DNA of 64,000 bases, taken from NCBI GenBank assembly GCA_014281115.1, contig JACONQ010000003.1, forward strand, positions 2,790,001 to 2,854,000, read 5' to 3'. The position numbers and the translations under genes are program-made. Numbering within the stretch: the stretch's first letter is position 1; every line of letters begins with the position of its first letter. Source of the stretch: Laburnicola sp. R22_1 (Eukaryota > Ascomycota > Dothideomycetes > Pleosporales > Didymosphaeriaceae). The notes beneath the pieces were generated by a model. It did not search any database. It was not told where the DNA came from and worked only from the letters and a program-made list of their open reading frames with translations. Of this stretch, positions 38,690 through 50,319 are shown in pieces.

Positions 38690-39080
38690 ATCTTGCATAA
38701 ATTTAGGCATTATAGTAGACATAAGGCTAATTATAGCTTATTACACTATTCTAAGACTCTTAAGGCTAGACACTACCCCTTTATAAGTATAGTAAGCAGT
38801 AAGAGCTTTTAAGTAGTACTATAGCGAAGAAACACTATTATATATAATAAGAAGTCTACTTATAACTTTTATATAAAGGTAGTAATACTAATATAATTTT
38901 TAGGTAAGAGAAGTATTAGGTTTTTATAAATAGCTCTAATATATAGCTTATATAGACCTATAGTAAATATTAACTTATGTAATAAAGGCAATTTGCTAAA
39001 AGTTAAAGTATCCCTTATCTATCCTAGTATAGAGGGTGTCCTAGCACCTAGGGACGGACATTACTATAAAATAATATAAA
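38690..39080 (+). repeat. Unidentified repeated block, copy 3
   Basis: Same orientation as copy 1 and opposite to copy 2. Downstream to about 39600 one frame reads quite protein-like once RIP-type stops are allowed for (for example L-L-K-V-K-V-S-L-I-Y-P-S-I-E-G-V-L-A-P-R), so this may be a degenerate gene of an unknown family. I do not recognise it. The stretch 39600-41310 shows nothing I can name. Confidence 0.5.
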
Positions 39081-41309
39081 ACACCTTAGCGTTTAAAGGA
39101 ATTAACAGACAATTTATATTAAGTAATAGCGATTATACTAGCTTAGGTTATTATAAAGACTTTCTTAATAGCTAGGAAGTTAATATTTTAGAAAGTGCTA
39201 TTAAAGAATACACTAATTTATTAGGCCTAGTAAAAGACTATCTGCCCTTTTAACTTTAGTTAGCTAAATTAGCCGCTAGTTGCAAGTTAACTCCTCCTAA
39301 TCTTCTTTTAGAAGAGAATTGTGTTGGGCCTTATTATAAGCCATACAGAAATATTCCTATATAATTTTACTCTATAGAATAATAATAGAATGCTACTATT
39401 AGTAATACAGATTTGTATAATATATTTTGCATAATAGTTAACCCTAAAAATACTATTTAGAAGGCTAATAGAGTAGACGTATAAAAAGTAGTATTTGTAG
39501 GCACTCTTTAAAGTCTAGAATAGCTAGGATATATCTAATTTAAGGAAGCAATAGAGGGTAGTGCTAAATTATTTAAAAGAAGAGTAAAGATTATTCTATT
39601 CTTAGGCTCTTACTTAATATTAACGTAGATAGAGTAGATAGTGCTAAGTAGTAGAGTAGTAGTAAGGACTCTTATAGTTATAGTCGAATGTTAGTGTTCT
39701 ACATCCTAAATATATACTCCTCGTAGCCTCTACTTATTACTTTATTTACTATTCTCTATATTAAATAAAAATACCTTAATATTCTTGGGCTTTATAAGAT
39801 CTATATTATAAGTTAAGATTAGTGTAATCTATCCTATAAGCGTTTAATAAACGGCTGGCTTACAAAAAAATTTCTTCTAGTAGATATAGTAATAATTAAG
39901 CGGCGAAAGTATAATATATATAGACGCGGTATTACGTTAGCGGTTTGTCTAGAATAGTGCTATTATCTATTTTAACGCTTTAATAATAGAATAATATATA
40001 AGATAGTTTAAGTAATTCCTAATGATAAGTTATAAACTATTTCTAGTATAGTATTATAGACTATCCTATCTATAAAAGAGTGCTATATTTTTTCTTCTAG
40101 CCTAATACTTTTTAAATTCTCTATGTTTATACAATTATATATTTTTTACTCTAATAATAATGTCTCTTTCTATAATATATTAGGTAGCTAATAACGCACA
40201 CTAGAAACTATTTAGTTAGTTAAGATATATTATAACACTTTAACTAGAACTTACTTCTTACTAGAGTATAGAAATTTCTCAACACGTCTATAGTAATAAT
40301 AGAATTATTAGTTTTATAAAAATAATAGTTTTATATATTGTTTAGCTTAATATATATTATTTTTAGACTATTTTTATATATAATATATTTTAGTATTTTA
40401 GTATATAATATAGTATATATAAAATAATATAGTGTAAAGCTTAAGTCTTTACTTTCTTGCTGTGTATAAAGTAGTCAATCTTATCTAATCGAATCCATAC
40501 CCTAGCTTCTACCCCCTCTAGAGTAGCAATATAAGACTTAATATACTGTTCCTATAACTAGTCTATATATTTTATTAGTATTAGCTATAAGGATTATATA
40601 TAGCTAGTATATAACACAGATAATAAAACTTAGTAAGGTTTAATTTAGAGGACTTATAACTAATTAATAGTAATTATACAATAATTTTAGAACTAGATAG
40701 GCTAGCTATCTAGTAATAAAGTTTTATAACTATAAAATAGTGTCTAAAATAGAGAACTAAAACTTTTCTAGAGAACCTTAGAAATTTATCGCCTAAAGTA
40801 ACTTATAGCAGTTAAGGTTATTTACGCTTTAAAAATGTAAAAAAATATTATATCTTTATAATATACCTTTTTCACAAAATATAAAAGTTAAATTACTTAA
40901 TAAAAATATGCTTAGTATCTTTTTCTATATATAAGATATATAATATAAGATAAATAAAGTCTTTCTTAGATACTTTCTAACCTAAGTAATTTATATACTT
41001 AGAGTAATACAATATATATAGCATAGTCTAATCTAGATTAGAATTACCTAAGTTTTTAAGCTATTCCTAGAACTTAAATTTAAGCAGTGTTTGCCTATAT
41101 AGGTAGATATAGAGATAGTAGCTATTCTTAGAGTAAGAGTAGTTGATATTATTTAATAATATACTCTAGTTAGTATTTAACCTTAGGTACTTATTTTTAT
41201 CTTTTATAGTAAGTAAGGTTAATAATATTAGCTTTATAGCGCAGAAGACTAATAGTAAATAGGAATCTAAAAGAGGTAAGGCTCTTCTAAGATTTTTCTA
41301 GATCTAGAA

Positions 41310-41650
41310 ATAGGTTAGGCAGTATTGTTTTTGCTAATAGGCTACTAAATAGATAAGGCTAAAAAGGCAAGAAGTTCTTCTAAAAGATATTCTAGCGTAT
41401 ATTAGGCAGCATTAATAGGTAGAGTAGATAAGACAAAAGAGATAAGAAGTTCTCTTAAGAGGTATTGCGGCCTATAAGTATTTTAGGCAATATTAATAGG
41501 TAGTAGTAGAATAAATAAAGTAAAAGAAGTAGGGGCTTCTTCTAAGAGAAGTTGTAGCCTACAAACGTGTTTAGCGGCATTAATAGATAGTAGTAGGGTA
41601 AATAAGGTAGATAAGATAGGAGGTTTTCCTAAGAAATTTTAGGGTCTAGA
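41310..41650. repeat. Tandem repeat, about 85-bp units
   Basis: About four imperfect units start with AGGCAGYATTAATAGGTAG-like sequence and contain a purine-rich run followed by GAAGTTCTTCTAAAAG-like sequence. Unit lengths vary slightly. Coding potential is not apparent. Confidence 0.65.
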
Positions 41651-41767
41651 AATAGTTAAATAATAGGAATGCTATAGATTATAAGGAAATAAAAGAGGAC
41701 TAGCTATATAAGAAAAATGCCTAGAAGGGGGCGAGGCTATATAACTTACTACGTTTAACCTCTTCCT

Positions 41768-41965
41768 CCTCCCCCTCTCCCCTATATAGTAGAAACCCCT
41801 ATATCCTAAAAGGGAATAGAGGTACTTTAACTTTTAATTAACCTATAGTCTGCTCTATAATTATCATCTATTAAGTTAATAGTAGACTAAAATAAAATAT
41901 ATTATAGCGCTATGCTATAGCTTTTATATAAAATTTATCTTAACTTTAATATTATATTATGTCCC
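41768..41965. repeat. Right arm of the long inverted repeat
   Basis: Reverse complement of 80-290 (see there). It ends about 0.6 kb before base composition returns to normal. The stretch 41966-42530 is AT-rich with no feature seen. Confidence 0.7.
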
Positions 41966-42530
41966 TCCTAGGCAAGAGTATAAACTGCCTTCACTTATTT
42001 AGTTTTTAAGTAGCCCCACTACGTTTAATTACTACTTTTTTTATTGCGTTATAGTGCCCACGTAATGATATATAATATTATACGTATATATACTTATAAA
42101 CTCTATAGTTAATACTAACTATATAAATATAAGAGTATATAGATAAGATAGTTAGTGTATATAGTACGCTTTAGCTATAAATAGTATAGAATTAAGTATA
42201 GTTCTACCTAGTGCTATAATATAAAAGCGTATTATAGTAACTTATTATACGCTTAATATTAATTATATTTAATTATATATAAAGTTGCGTAAATATACGC
42301 CAAAAAAAATTAGGTATTACTAGGGCGCTTAGGGCGCATTTAGTGCGTAAGTGTGCGCAGGCGTATATAGAGCTACATAGGTGTTCTAGGTGCGCATACT
42401 TGCTAAAAAAATTTCTAATGCTTATATATAAACTAGTACTAAATTTTCTTAAATACTTTATAAAAAAATTGCTTTAAATTATATAATTAACCTTTTATAA
42501 GCTACACCTTAGTGATAACATCTTATTAGT

Positions 42531-42580
42531 CTAGGAGTTTCTAGCAGTTTCTAGGAGTTTCTAGGAGTTTCTAGGAGTTT
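42531..42580. repeat. 10-bp tandem repeat CTAGGAGTTT x5
   Basis: Five adjacent copies, one with a C variant and the last slightly degenerate, lie right at the edge between the AT-rich block and the balanced-GC gene island. Confidence 0.85.
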
Positions 42581-43038
42581 TTAGCGTAAAACTAGCGAAT
42601 TTTTTGTGGGGCGTCTGATTAATAAGATAAAGATTTTTATGGATCTATCTCCACTTACCTACTGTAAACACACGTAATGTTATTGCTCAAAATTTCACGG
42701 ACCTGGGATTTGCATCTTGTCTATAGGAAAGCGGAAGGGGCGCTGAAAGCGAGTTAACGTGCAGAACGAGATGCACCTGACCCCTCAATTCCGAACCGAG
42801 ATCAACAACCACCTACCCCAACGAGCCATGTATAGCGAAAGAAACCAATTTCTCTAGACAACCCTCTGCAATACAACGCTATCCACAGCTCGTATGATAG
42901 CGCGGCGCCAATCGGGAGCGGGGCCCGAGTGTTTGGGACGGTGGGGAGTTGTTTAGCAAAGCCCGCGAGCACCTTGTTCGACTTTTACTTTTCCATCTCG
43001 ACTGCGTTCTGTATTCTGTTCCACCTCAAAATTCTGAG

Positions 43039-44679
43039 ATGGTGGAAGCCAAAGTCTCGAGGCTGGTGCCTCGCAATATGAATGTGCTGTTGGCGTGCGT
43101 GATCGCGACCTCGGCCATTGACTCTGTGGTGAGTAGAGCTGCGTACAGGATATCGCTTTGGAGTGTTGCTGACATTGGCGCAGCTTGTGGGCTATGACTC
43201 TTCTCTTATGGGATCGTTCAATGTGATGCCCTCGTACATCAATTACTTTACACTCACCACGTCCACCAAATCGCTCAACACAGCAATTTCCTACATGGGC
43301 GGCGCGCTTATGGCTTTGTTCGCAGGACCGCTCACTGACTGGCGCGGGCGCAAAGAGTGCGTCTTTTGGTCTGCTCTTATCACTCTGATCGGAGGCGTGA
43401 TCCAAGGCGCGGCGCAGAACATCGGCATGTTCATCGCTGGTCGCTTTATAGTGGGCTTTGGGCTGGCGCTGGCGCAGGTATCTACTCCGACACTGGTTGC
43501 TGAAACAGCGCCTGTGCAATGGAGAGGTTTCGCGTTGGGTTTGTACTATGCTTTCTGGGGCGTCGGGACGCTGATGGCCAGTGGAGTCTGCTATGGTGTA
43601 AGTCGTCGTACATGTTCCTAAAGAAAAGTACCTCACTTACTTACAAAACGTAGACACAAGCCATATCATCAACGTGGGCATGGCGCATTCCCTCACTCCT
43701 CCAGGTCGGCCCCTCAATATGCTGCATGTTGATCCTCCTCTTCATTCCCGAATCTCCCCGCTGGCTTATCAGCCGCGGCCGCCACGCCGAAGCGCTCGAA
43801 GTCCTCGCCATCGCTAATACCGGCGGCGACACCACCTCCCCCATCGTAAAAGTGCAATTCAAAGAAATCGAAGATACGCTCCGTTGGGAAAAAGAGCGCC
43901 AGCTCTCCGTGTGGAAAACTCTAGCACAACCCAGCAACCGCAGACGCATACTCATCACTTCGACCTTCTCCATTGTGGTCATTCTCCCCGGAACGAATAT
44001 CGTGACGTTCTATTTTGGCGATATGCTAACTAGCGCCGGTATCGAGGATCCTACCACTCAGCTACAGATCAACGTCATACTCACGTCGTGGACGCTGGTC
44101 GTAGCCATTGCAGCATCATTCTTCGCGGATAAACTGCCTCGCAAGTCGCTGTGTGTACTCTCGCTGTCTAGCGGCATCATTGCTCTTTACATTCTCGCGG
44201 GACTGACTGCAAAGTACGGCACCTCTGGGTACGCTCCAGGCGTATACGGCACCATGGCGATGATCTTCCTCTACAATGCCACATACGCATGGGGCATTAT
44301 ACCGCTCACCGTGCTATACCCGCCCGAGGTCCTGTCCTTTGATATCCGTGCTGTGGGTATGGGTATATATACATTCACCACCAAGCTTTGTGGACTCTTC
44401 GTGACGATAGTTGTTCCCTTTGGTCTGGCTGCAATCAGCTGGAAGATGTACATCATCAACGCTTCGGTCGACATTTTGATGGTGCTTTTCGTCGCGATGT
44501 TCTGGGTGGAGACGCGCGGGCTGACTTTAGAAGAGGTGGATAAGATCTTCGATGGTGAGAAACACTCGAGTGTTCCGGATCTGGAGGAGGTTATGGAAGG
44601 GAAAGCTGTCGACGTCGATGCTATTGACGCAGGTTTGTTAACGCGGCAGCGAGTTGAAGTAACTGAAAAAAGGCTTTGA
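43039..44679 (+). CDS. MFS sugar transporter
   Basis: Three exons, 43039-43128, 43184-43597 and 43654-44679, give 509 residues, the usual size of a sugar porter. Introns are 55 and 56 bp with GTGAGT/CAG and GTAAGT/TAG borders and phase 0. Family marks are D-W-R-G-R-K (residues 82-87, loop 2-3), P-E-S-P-R-W-L (200-206), Y-P-P-E-V-L and a cytosolic tail after V-E-T-R-G-L-T-L-E-E-V. Twelve membrane helices fit. It probably imports a hexose or disaccharide by proton symport at the plasma membrane; fungal lactose/hexose permeases are the nearest type I recall, and the substrate is open. ATG 43039 gives a typical short N-terminus. No damage is seen. Confidence 0.9.
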
Positions 44680-44822
44680 CGCAATGTATATCGTTCGTGA
44701 GTCTTTATAGAAATTATGTCCGCATCTAATTAATACGTGAGCAGTATCGTTATCTTCGCCTTTCGCGCGAGTGAACAGTGAACTCCTATATGGTGCCACC
44801 CTCTATCCTCTCTATATACACC

Positions 44823-45905
44823 TCAAAGCATCCACCTATCACCACACCCTTCAGAAGAAACCGCCCCTTCCCCTCCCCTCCCATCCACACCCCTAACCAA
44901 ATCCCCAAACATTCCACTAAACCCATGATAATACTCATCCTTAACCCTCACATCCGTCAAAAACACCCAATCCGCCGCCTCCTCCACCTGCTGCACCACA
45001 AAATCCAGCACCCTCTTGCTCAAATCCGGCAAACTATGCAAAATAACAGCGAGTTTCGACCGCCTTATCTTGTGCGCTTGGAGGGCGTCGAAGGTCTCGC
45101 GGTCGAGCCATTTGTCGAAGGTTTCTTCGAAGATGACGGTTATGTCGGAGAGGTTGAGGTATGGTTATTGGGGGAAGGTCGGGAAGGAGAGGAGCGTGGC
45201 GGGGATGAGGCCGGGGTTGTGGACTAAGGGTGGGGGGTTAGTTGGGAAGATGTGTGAGACATGGATTGGGGGGTTGAGGAGGAAGGACGTACCGACGAAT
45301 CTGTCGCGGAAGCGTGTGCCGTTTTTTACGGCTTGGCTGGCTCGGCTGAGGTAGTTGTATTTGAAGGCGTCGTATGTGCTTGGTGTTTCGTCGAAGAAGA
45401 TGCCATCAACCTTTAGCTTCGTGTTGTTGGATGCTTTTGGCCAGGCGGCGTAGGTGTCGATCTCCTTTAGCACATCGCTAGGCTGTTTTGTAGTATAGTT
45501 CGTCGCGACGTATCCGAGGGTGCGAATGTTGTCGTACGCGCTTAGCTGGGGGATTGCCGTGAGGTAGTATTGATCTGGAAGAGATCCGACGCATGGCCCG
45601 GAGCAGGGGTTGATGACGACTGTGAAGTCGACGTCTGGATGTGCTCTTGCACTAATTACTATCAGCGTGTGTTAAGGGCGAACAAGGCTTGAGACTGGAC
45701 TTACGCTGTGAAAAGGGGATCCCATGCACCCGCCCATGGGTAGACGTAAATCGGGAGCAGTATCGAAATTTTCCCTCTTTCCAAAAAGTCGAAAATAATG
45801 CGCAATGCCGTTAATGCAGTTCAAAAGGATTTGTAACAGAATTGACGTGAATATGTACCTGGTGACGGCTCGCACCGACCCAGCTAATCCTGCGTCAAGT
45901 CGCAT
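44823..45905 (-). pseudogene. Spherulin-4-like cell surface protein, one in-frame stop
   Basis: Four exons on the minus strand (45905-45859, 45776-45705, 45651-45293, 45223-44823) splice in phase to 292 codons. The product has L-P-I-Y-V-Y-P-W-A-G-A-W-D-P-L, then V-V-I-N-P-C-S-G-P, D-G-I-F-F-D-E-T-P and V-H-N-P-G, the marks of the spherulation-specific family 4 (a TIM-barrel, glycosidase-like fold). Codon 179 is TAA (45165-45167), after which the family sequence continues in the same frame (D-I-T-V-I-F-E-E). It is therefore a one-stop pseudogene, a recoded gene or a base error. The first exon is the least certain; another start at 45920 is possible. It faces the MFS gene tail to tail. Confidence 0.75.
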
Positions 45906-46247
45906 GAGCAATATACGCATATCATATCGCAGATCAATCGCTGGAAGACGCGTGGCGGTACTTGGAATGCAAGGGATTATTGGTGATTACCCGGGGTAAC
46001 GGACGTTGAATAAAATGGTGGTGATGCAATATGCCGGAAGCGATATTGATCGCTGGGTTAGAATTTTTAACCGGCGTTTCTGAAACAACACTCCCACTGC
46101 GGATAACTAACATTGGCATCAATAACAACACCTCTCCCAGTGTTCTTTCCCACAAATTCGTATTGATATTGGCGGTTATCTTTGTCTTGCAATGTGCAAG
46201 CTTAGCGCGTTTACGGGCTCCAGGTGTCCCATCCAACCTTCGAAATT

Positions 46248-46481
46248 TCAGTCTGGTAGATAGCCTAAGAATCCATCTATGTCAACAGAAAGACAGATAT
46301 CATCGTTATATACGATTGGATGGATCGATACGGTCAAGTACATAGGTTCGCCTCCGTTGCCAACGAAGGTCATGCACGATTCGAGATCACGTGCTGCCAG
46401 TATGGAGGGGCCGAGGTCGTTTTCTTCTAGGGGGGCTATGCTTTTCAATCGCAGCCTTCTACGCCTCTGCGGACTCTTCAA
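46248..46481 (-). CDS. Hypothetical short reading frame
   Basis: A 77-codon frame in normal-GC DNA, rich in Arg at the start (Q-R-R-R-R-L-R-L) and reading Y-L-T-V-S-I-H-P-I-V-Y-N-D-D-I. The frame is open upstream to about 46555, where the AT-rich block begins, so it might be the remnant of a longer gene cut by that block. No family recognised, and it may not be coding. The stretch 45906-46247 shows no convincing gene. Confidence 0.25.
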   Translation of the reverse strand: MKSPQRRRRLRLKSIAPLEENDLGPSILAARDLESCMTFVGNGGEPMYLTVSIHPIVYNDDICLSVDIDGFLGYLPD

Positions 46482-46559
46482 GATCGGGCCATCGAAAATC
46501 AGCAGTACTTGCCATGCTGCACCAATAGCGAAGTCTCCTTTGATTAAATTCTAGAACAA

Positions 46560-48640
46560 CCGTACCTCTGGTGGGAGCAGCGAAGTCAACGTACCGTACT
46601 ATACGTAGTACTACGTCCCATAGTACGTCCTATACACTATACGTACGTAGCTGCCTCCTAGGCTATAGTGTAGCTATAGTTTGTATAGCTCTATAGCGTA
46701 GTTATAGCTTTATAGAAGCCTTTTTATAAGATTTTAATATAACCTTTTAGTATTTTAGAAGGCTATTTTTAGCCTTTTTTTGCCCTTGTTAGTATAGTAT
46801 AAGCTTAGATTATAAGGGCGCCTAGTAGGCCTTTATTATAATAGAATTTTCTAGTACCTCTTAAGTAATAACTTATTAGGTTTTACCTATAATATACTGC
46901 AAAATATATAGGCCTAGGCCTTATAATTATCTTAAAGTATAATTAATTATTATTCTTACTATACTACTATATTATAAAGGCTTAACGCTGCCCTTACTAC
47001 TACTAATAGTAAGTTAGAGTTATCTATATTATATAAGAGTATTTTAGGTAGTATAGAAAGATTATATATTTAATAGCTAGGGCGTTGTATAGAAGAGGCC
47101 TTTAATATTAATTAGCACTACCTTTAGTATAATAATTGCTATATAGTTGCTAGTAGAGTTAAATATAGAGTCTACTATAAATTACAACTTAAGGGCAAGC
47201 GCGCGCCCGCAGCTATATAGTAATATAGAGCTAAGTTAGAGTACCTAAAGGATAATATAGGGCTGTACTATTAAGGCCTTACAATTATAGAAGAATTGGC
47301 TGCGTTAAAAAGCTATTAAAAGTTACCTTTTTATTTATATAAAGTTAATCTCCTAAAAAGACAACTTTTTAATAACCTTAACACTAAATAATAATTACTA
47401 ATTACCTATTTAGGAAAGAGCTTAGTACCTACAGTCTATAAAGAGCTTTTTAGGCTGTACTATAGTTATAAGGCGTAATCTAGCATTTCTAGTGGCTCTT
47501 GTACGTACGTAGCGCCTATACAAGCTATAGTATAAAGTAATAAGAGTTAACTATACTATACTACGCTATGTTAACTACGCTAGGTGGGAGGGCATATAGG
47601 CCTAGCTGAATTATTAAAAACTAATAAAAAAAGACGACGCTAATAGAATTATTGCCTTAATTATTTAATGTGAGCTCTATAGATTCTGGTGACTAGTATT
47701 CTATAGGCTAAACCTTCTTTATAGAAGTGGAAAAGACAAGATTATTTCTTACGCTACACTTAAGAAGGAAAGAGTAGAAGGCTCTTATATAGAATTAAAA
47801 GGAAATATTAAGCTTCTATTAAATAAAAACTGTCCTAGGTATTAACCGCAAATTGCTTATTAAGATTAATTCTAAATTAGGTATTCCTATAACCCTAGCG
47901 CCTAACAGCGATGCTTGCAGCGAAGACAGGTAAGTGGCAAAGTTGCCGTCTCTAATATGTTAGCTAGATGGCTAGTTGCGAAGTTAGAAGTCTCTAAAAT
48001 AGAGCGATGGTATGGAAAAGGAGAGATAAGAAGGATATTTATCTATATTGTATGAGCATTAATAAGTATAGTAAAGTTAACATTAAACTTACTATAATAA
48101 ATAGGATAGATTATTATCTAAATAGTAGTTATCTATTAGAGACATGCCAGCGTACACTATAAGCAGCTTTAATATTATTATAGCTCCCCTTACTAGTAAA
48201 GTATAAGATATCTAGTTATATATAATAGAAGTATAGTTATATTAAACTTTAGTTTAGCTCCTTATAAGTTATATATTGCCAAAAAAAATTTTGGCCCCTT
48301 TTACTAATAAAATTATATTGGTTGCAACAATTAAGAGGAAGAGAGGGGCACTAGGCTAAAGTTACACTTGTCTTAGCTATATAATACCCACCGCCGAATT
48401 ATTATATAAATATCTCTGCAAGGTAAAAACACTATTAGAGTTGTCCTTTTAAAGCTATTAGGTTAACTTAGTATTTAAATGTATAATAAAAAAACTTATA
48501 TACAGATTCTAAACAATATGTGAGCAAAACACCTATTATCTAACTATATAATTGCGCCCTAAACTTAGTATCTTTCCTACTCCTTAGGCCCAACTTATTA
48601 GCCTCGCCCTTACCTTAGCCCACCTTATCTTAATATTTAA
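46560..48640. other. AT-rich degenerate DNA, nothing identified
   Basis: The left edge (46570-46650) is packed with TACGT/ACGTA words, for example TACTATACGTAGTACTACG and TATACGTACGTAG. The latter recurs in the same orientation as TGTACGTACGTAGCG near 47500. A fairly open but stop-bearing + frame lies at about 47090-47470. The stretch 47800-48010 is less AT-rich. I could not assign any of it to a gene or element family. Confidence 0.4.
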
Positions 48641-50020
48641 CTCACATTATACGTTAGCAACTACTTTCCCATACTATTCCACTACTATAGAAACGGATCC
48701 GAATTATTATTAAGCCCCCTCTCCTATAACTCCTACTTAGTTACTAGGCCTCCCTTACTATTAAACACTAAGAATACTTATACAAGCCTATTACGCTCTT
48801 ACTACTCTAGTCTATTATATATATAATATAGGTGCTATTGTAATTTTTTACGCGTAACTACGTATTTAGTGTAACTATATTAATACCTTTTATACACTTT
48901 AAGTGCTTTCTTCTTTTTAGAGTTAGATCTAGAGCGCAACTTTCTAAGGTAGAGACCTAGAATATAGCTATTTTCTAGCAATATACTAGCACTAAAAGTA
49001 AGGTAGAGTAGTGCTAGTGTTGTATAAGTACCTAAAATAGTAAATATGCTGCTTTTATAGAACTAGGTTAGATTAAGATTAGGTTAGATATAGAAATACT
49101 ATTTATATACTAAAGCGTAGAGAGTAAGCAGCTTTGTAATGCGGGGGTCCTAGTCTTTAAAAAAAGCACATATTTCTTTAGTATTGCCTTAGACAGTGTT
49201 AGCACTAGCTAGTATATTGTCTAGAATAATAAAGACTATATTAAAGAGTTTGCCGCCGCGGAGAACGTAGTTTACTAGAGTAAGTTAGTAGAAGTTAGAA
49301 GTAAAATAGAAAGAAAACACACTAGTATGTGTATTTAGACTTATCTAATAATTTACTTATATTAGTAAATTATTAATGAACACGTTAAGTTTAGGATTCT
49401 TTAGCATATCTTTAGTATTAAGTAACAACTAATACATAAGGTCACCTATTAAAACTAGCTAATCTAGCTAACCTAATAAAATCTCTCTATATCTACTATA
49501 TATACCATCTACACTAACTATTAAATTTACTATTCTTTTTCTTCTATCCTTTAATAACACAATAGTAATAGTCTAATCTAGTAATAAGTACTTAAACTTA
49601 ATATCCTTTACCTTCGAATCTGTCTCTAAAGTTGCACCTAACTACTTTGCCCTATTTAACAATTCTAATTGCAAATTCGCATAATAGAAGTTCTAAAATA
49701 GCGTTCCTAGCTTTTTAGTGTACTTATAAAAGTTTATCTATAAGATCTTACCGCCTTTCTAATAAAGATAGTTACTAGTACACTACTTAAGCTATTTTAT
49801 ATGCTTAGATAGTGCCTCTTCTATACTTAATTAAAATAGCACACGCAACAAATTTAGCAGCACCTATATACCTACCCTAATCTTGCTAATTTTTATAGTG
49901 GCTTTAAGGATATACACGTTTTGGCCTATAAGTATAATAGAGATAGCTGCTTTAAGGCCTCTAAGACTTGCGCTAATAATTTGAACCTAGTATATTTAGT
50001 ATTACTAGTATATTCTAAAA
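48640..50020 (-). pseudogene. FAD monooxygenase (salicylate-hydroxylase type), RIP-broken
   Basis: On the minus strand, read through RIP-type stops, the N-terminus (near 50005) reads I-I-S-A-S-L-R-G-L-K-A-A. This is the Rossmann G-A-G-L-G-G motif with each Gly changed to Ser or Arg. Then come R-V-G-I-Q-V-L-L-N (G-A-G-I-Q-x-x-P-N), L-I-V-S-V-D-G-I-Y-S-R (the D-G-x-x-S motif, near 49525), V-N-Y-V-L-R-G-G-K-L-F-N and L-G-T-Y-T-T-L-A-L-L-Y (the G-D-A-A-H-x-x-P-P region, near 48980). This order is that of single-component aromatic hydroxylases. The Gypsy copy at 50043 lies directly at its 5' side and may have removed the promoter. It is not functional. Confidence 0.8.
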
Positions 50021-50042
50021 GATAATATACTTATATTAAGCT

Positions 50043-50319
50043 TATAAGGGCGGTACACAGTCTTATAAGGTAAATTTCTTAGGGACAACTAGTATAGTTA
50101 AAAGGAATAACTAAATTAAAACTATACTAAGATAGGGAATAAGAAAGAAATCTAAAGGGCCCTTACTTATATAGTAGGTAGTATAGAGTATAGGCCTATA
50201 CTAACTGTATATTAATATTAACTAAGAAAGGCGCCTTTTATAAGGTAAAAGGCGCTATTAAGGTATAGAAAAAAGATAATAGTAAATAACTAGTAAAGAG
50301 GTAAGCATAAACTATTATA
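50043..50319 (-). repeat. 3' LTR of second Gypsy copy
   Basis: 277 bp, reverse complement of the 25547-25824 LTR with many C>T/G>A changes. The terminal TG is now TA. The polypurine tract (AAAAAGGGGG on the minus strand) lies at 50320-50333. Confidence 0.9.

Noticed and set aside
1..42000. A Starship-type giant element
   Set aside because: No DUF3435 tyrosine recombinase captain could be recognised at an end, and the inverted arms are not typical of that class.
42953..43636. 227-codon minus-strand frame
   Set aside because: Antisense to the first two exons of the MFS transporter, which has proper splice sites and family motifs.
46570..47520. A DNA transposon bounded by ACGTACGTAG ends
   Set aside because: The two word groups are in the same orientation, not inverted, and no transposase motif could be read between them.
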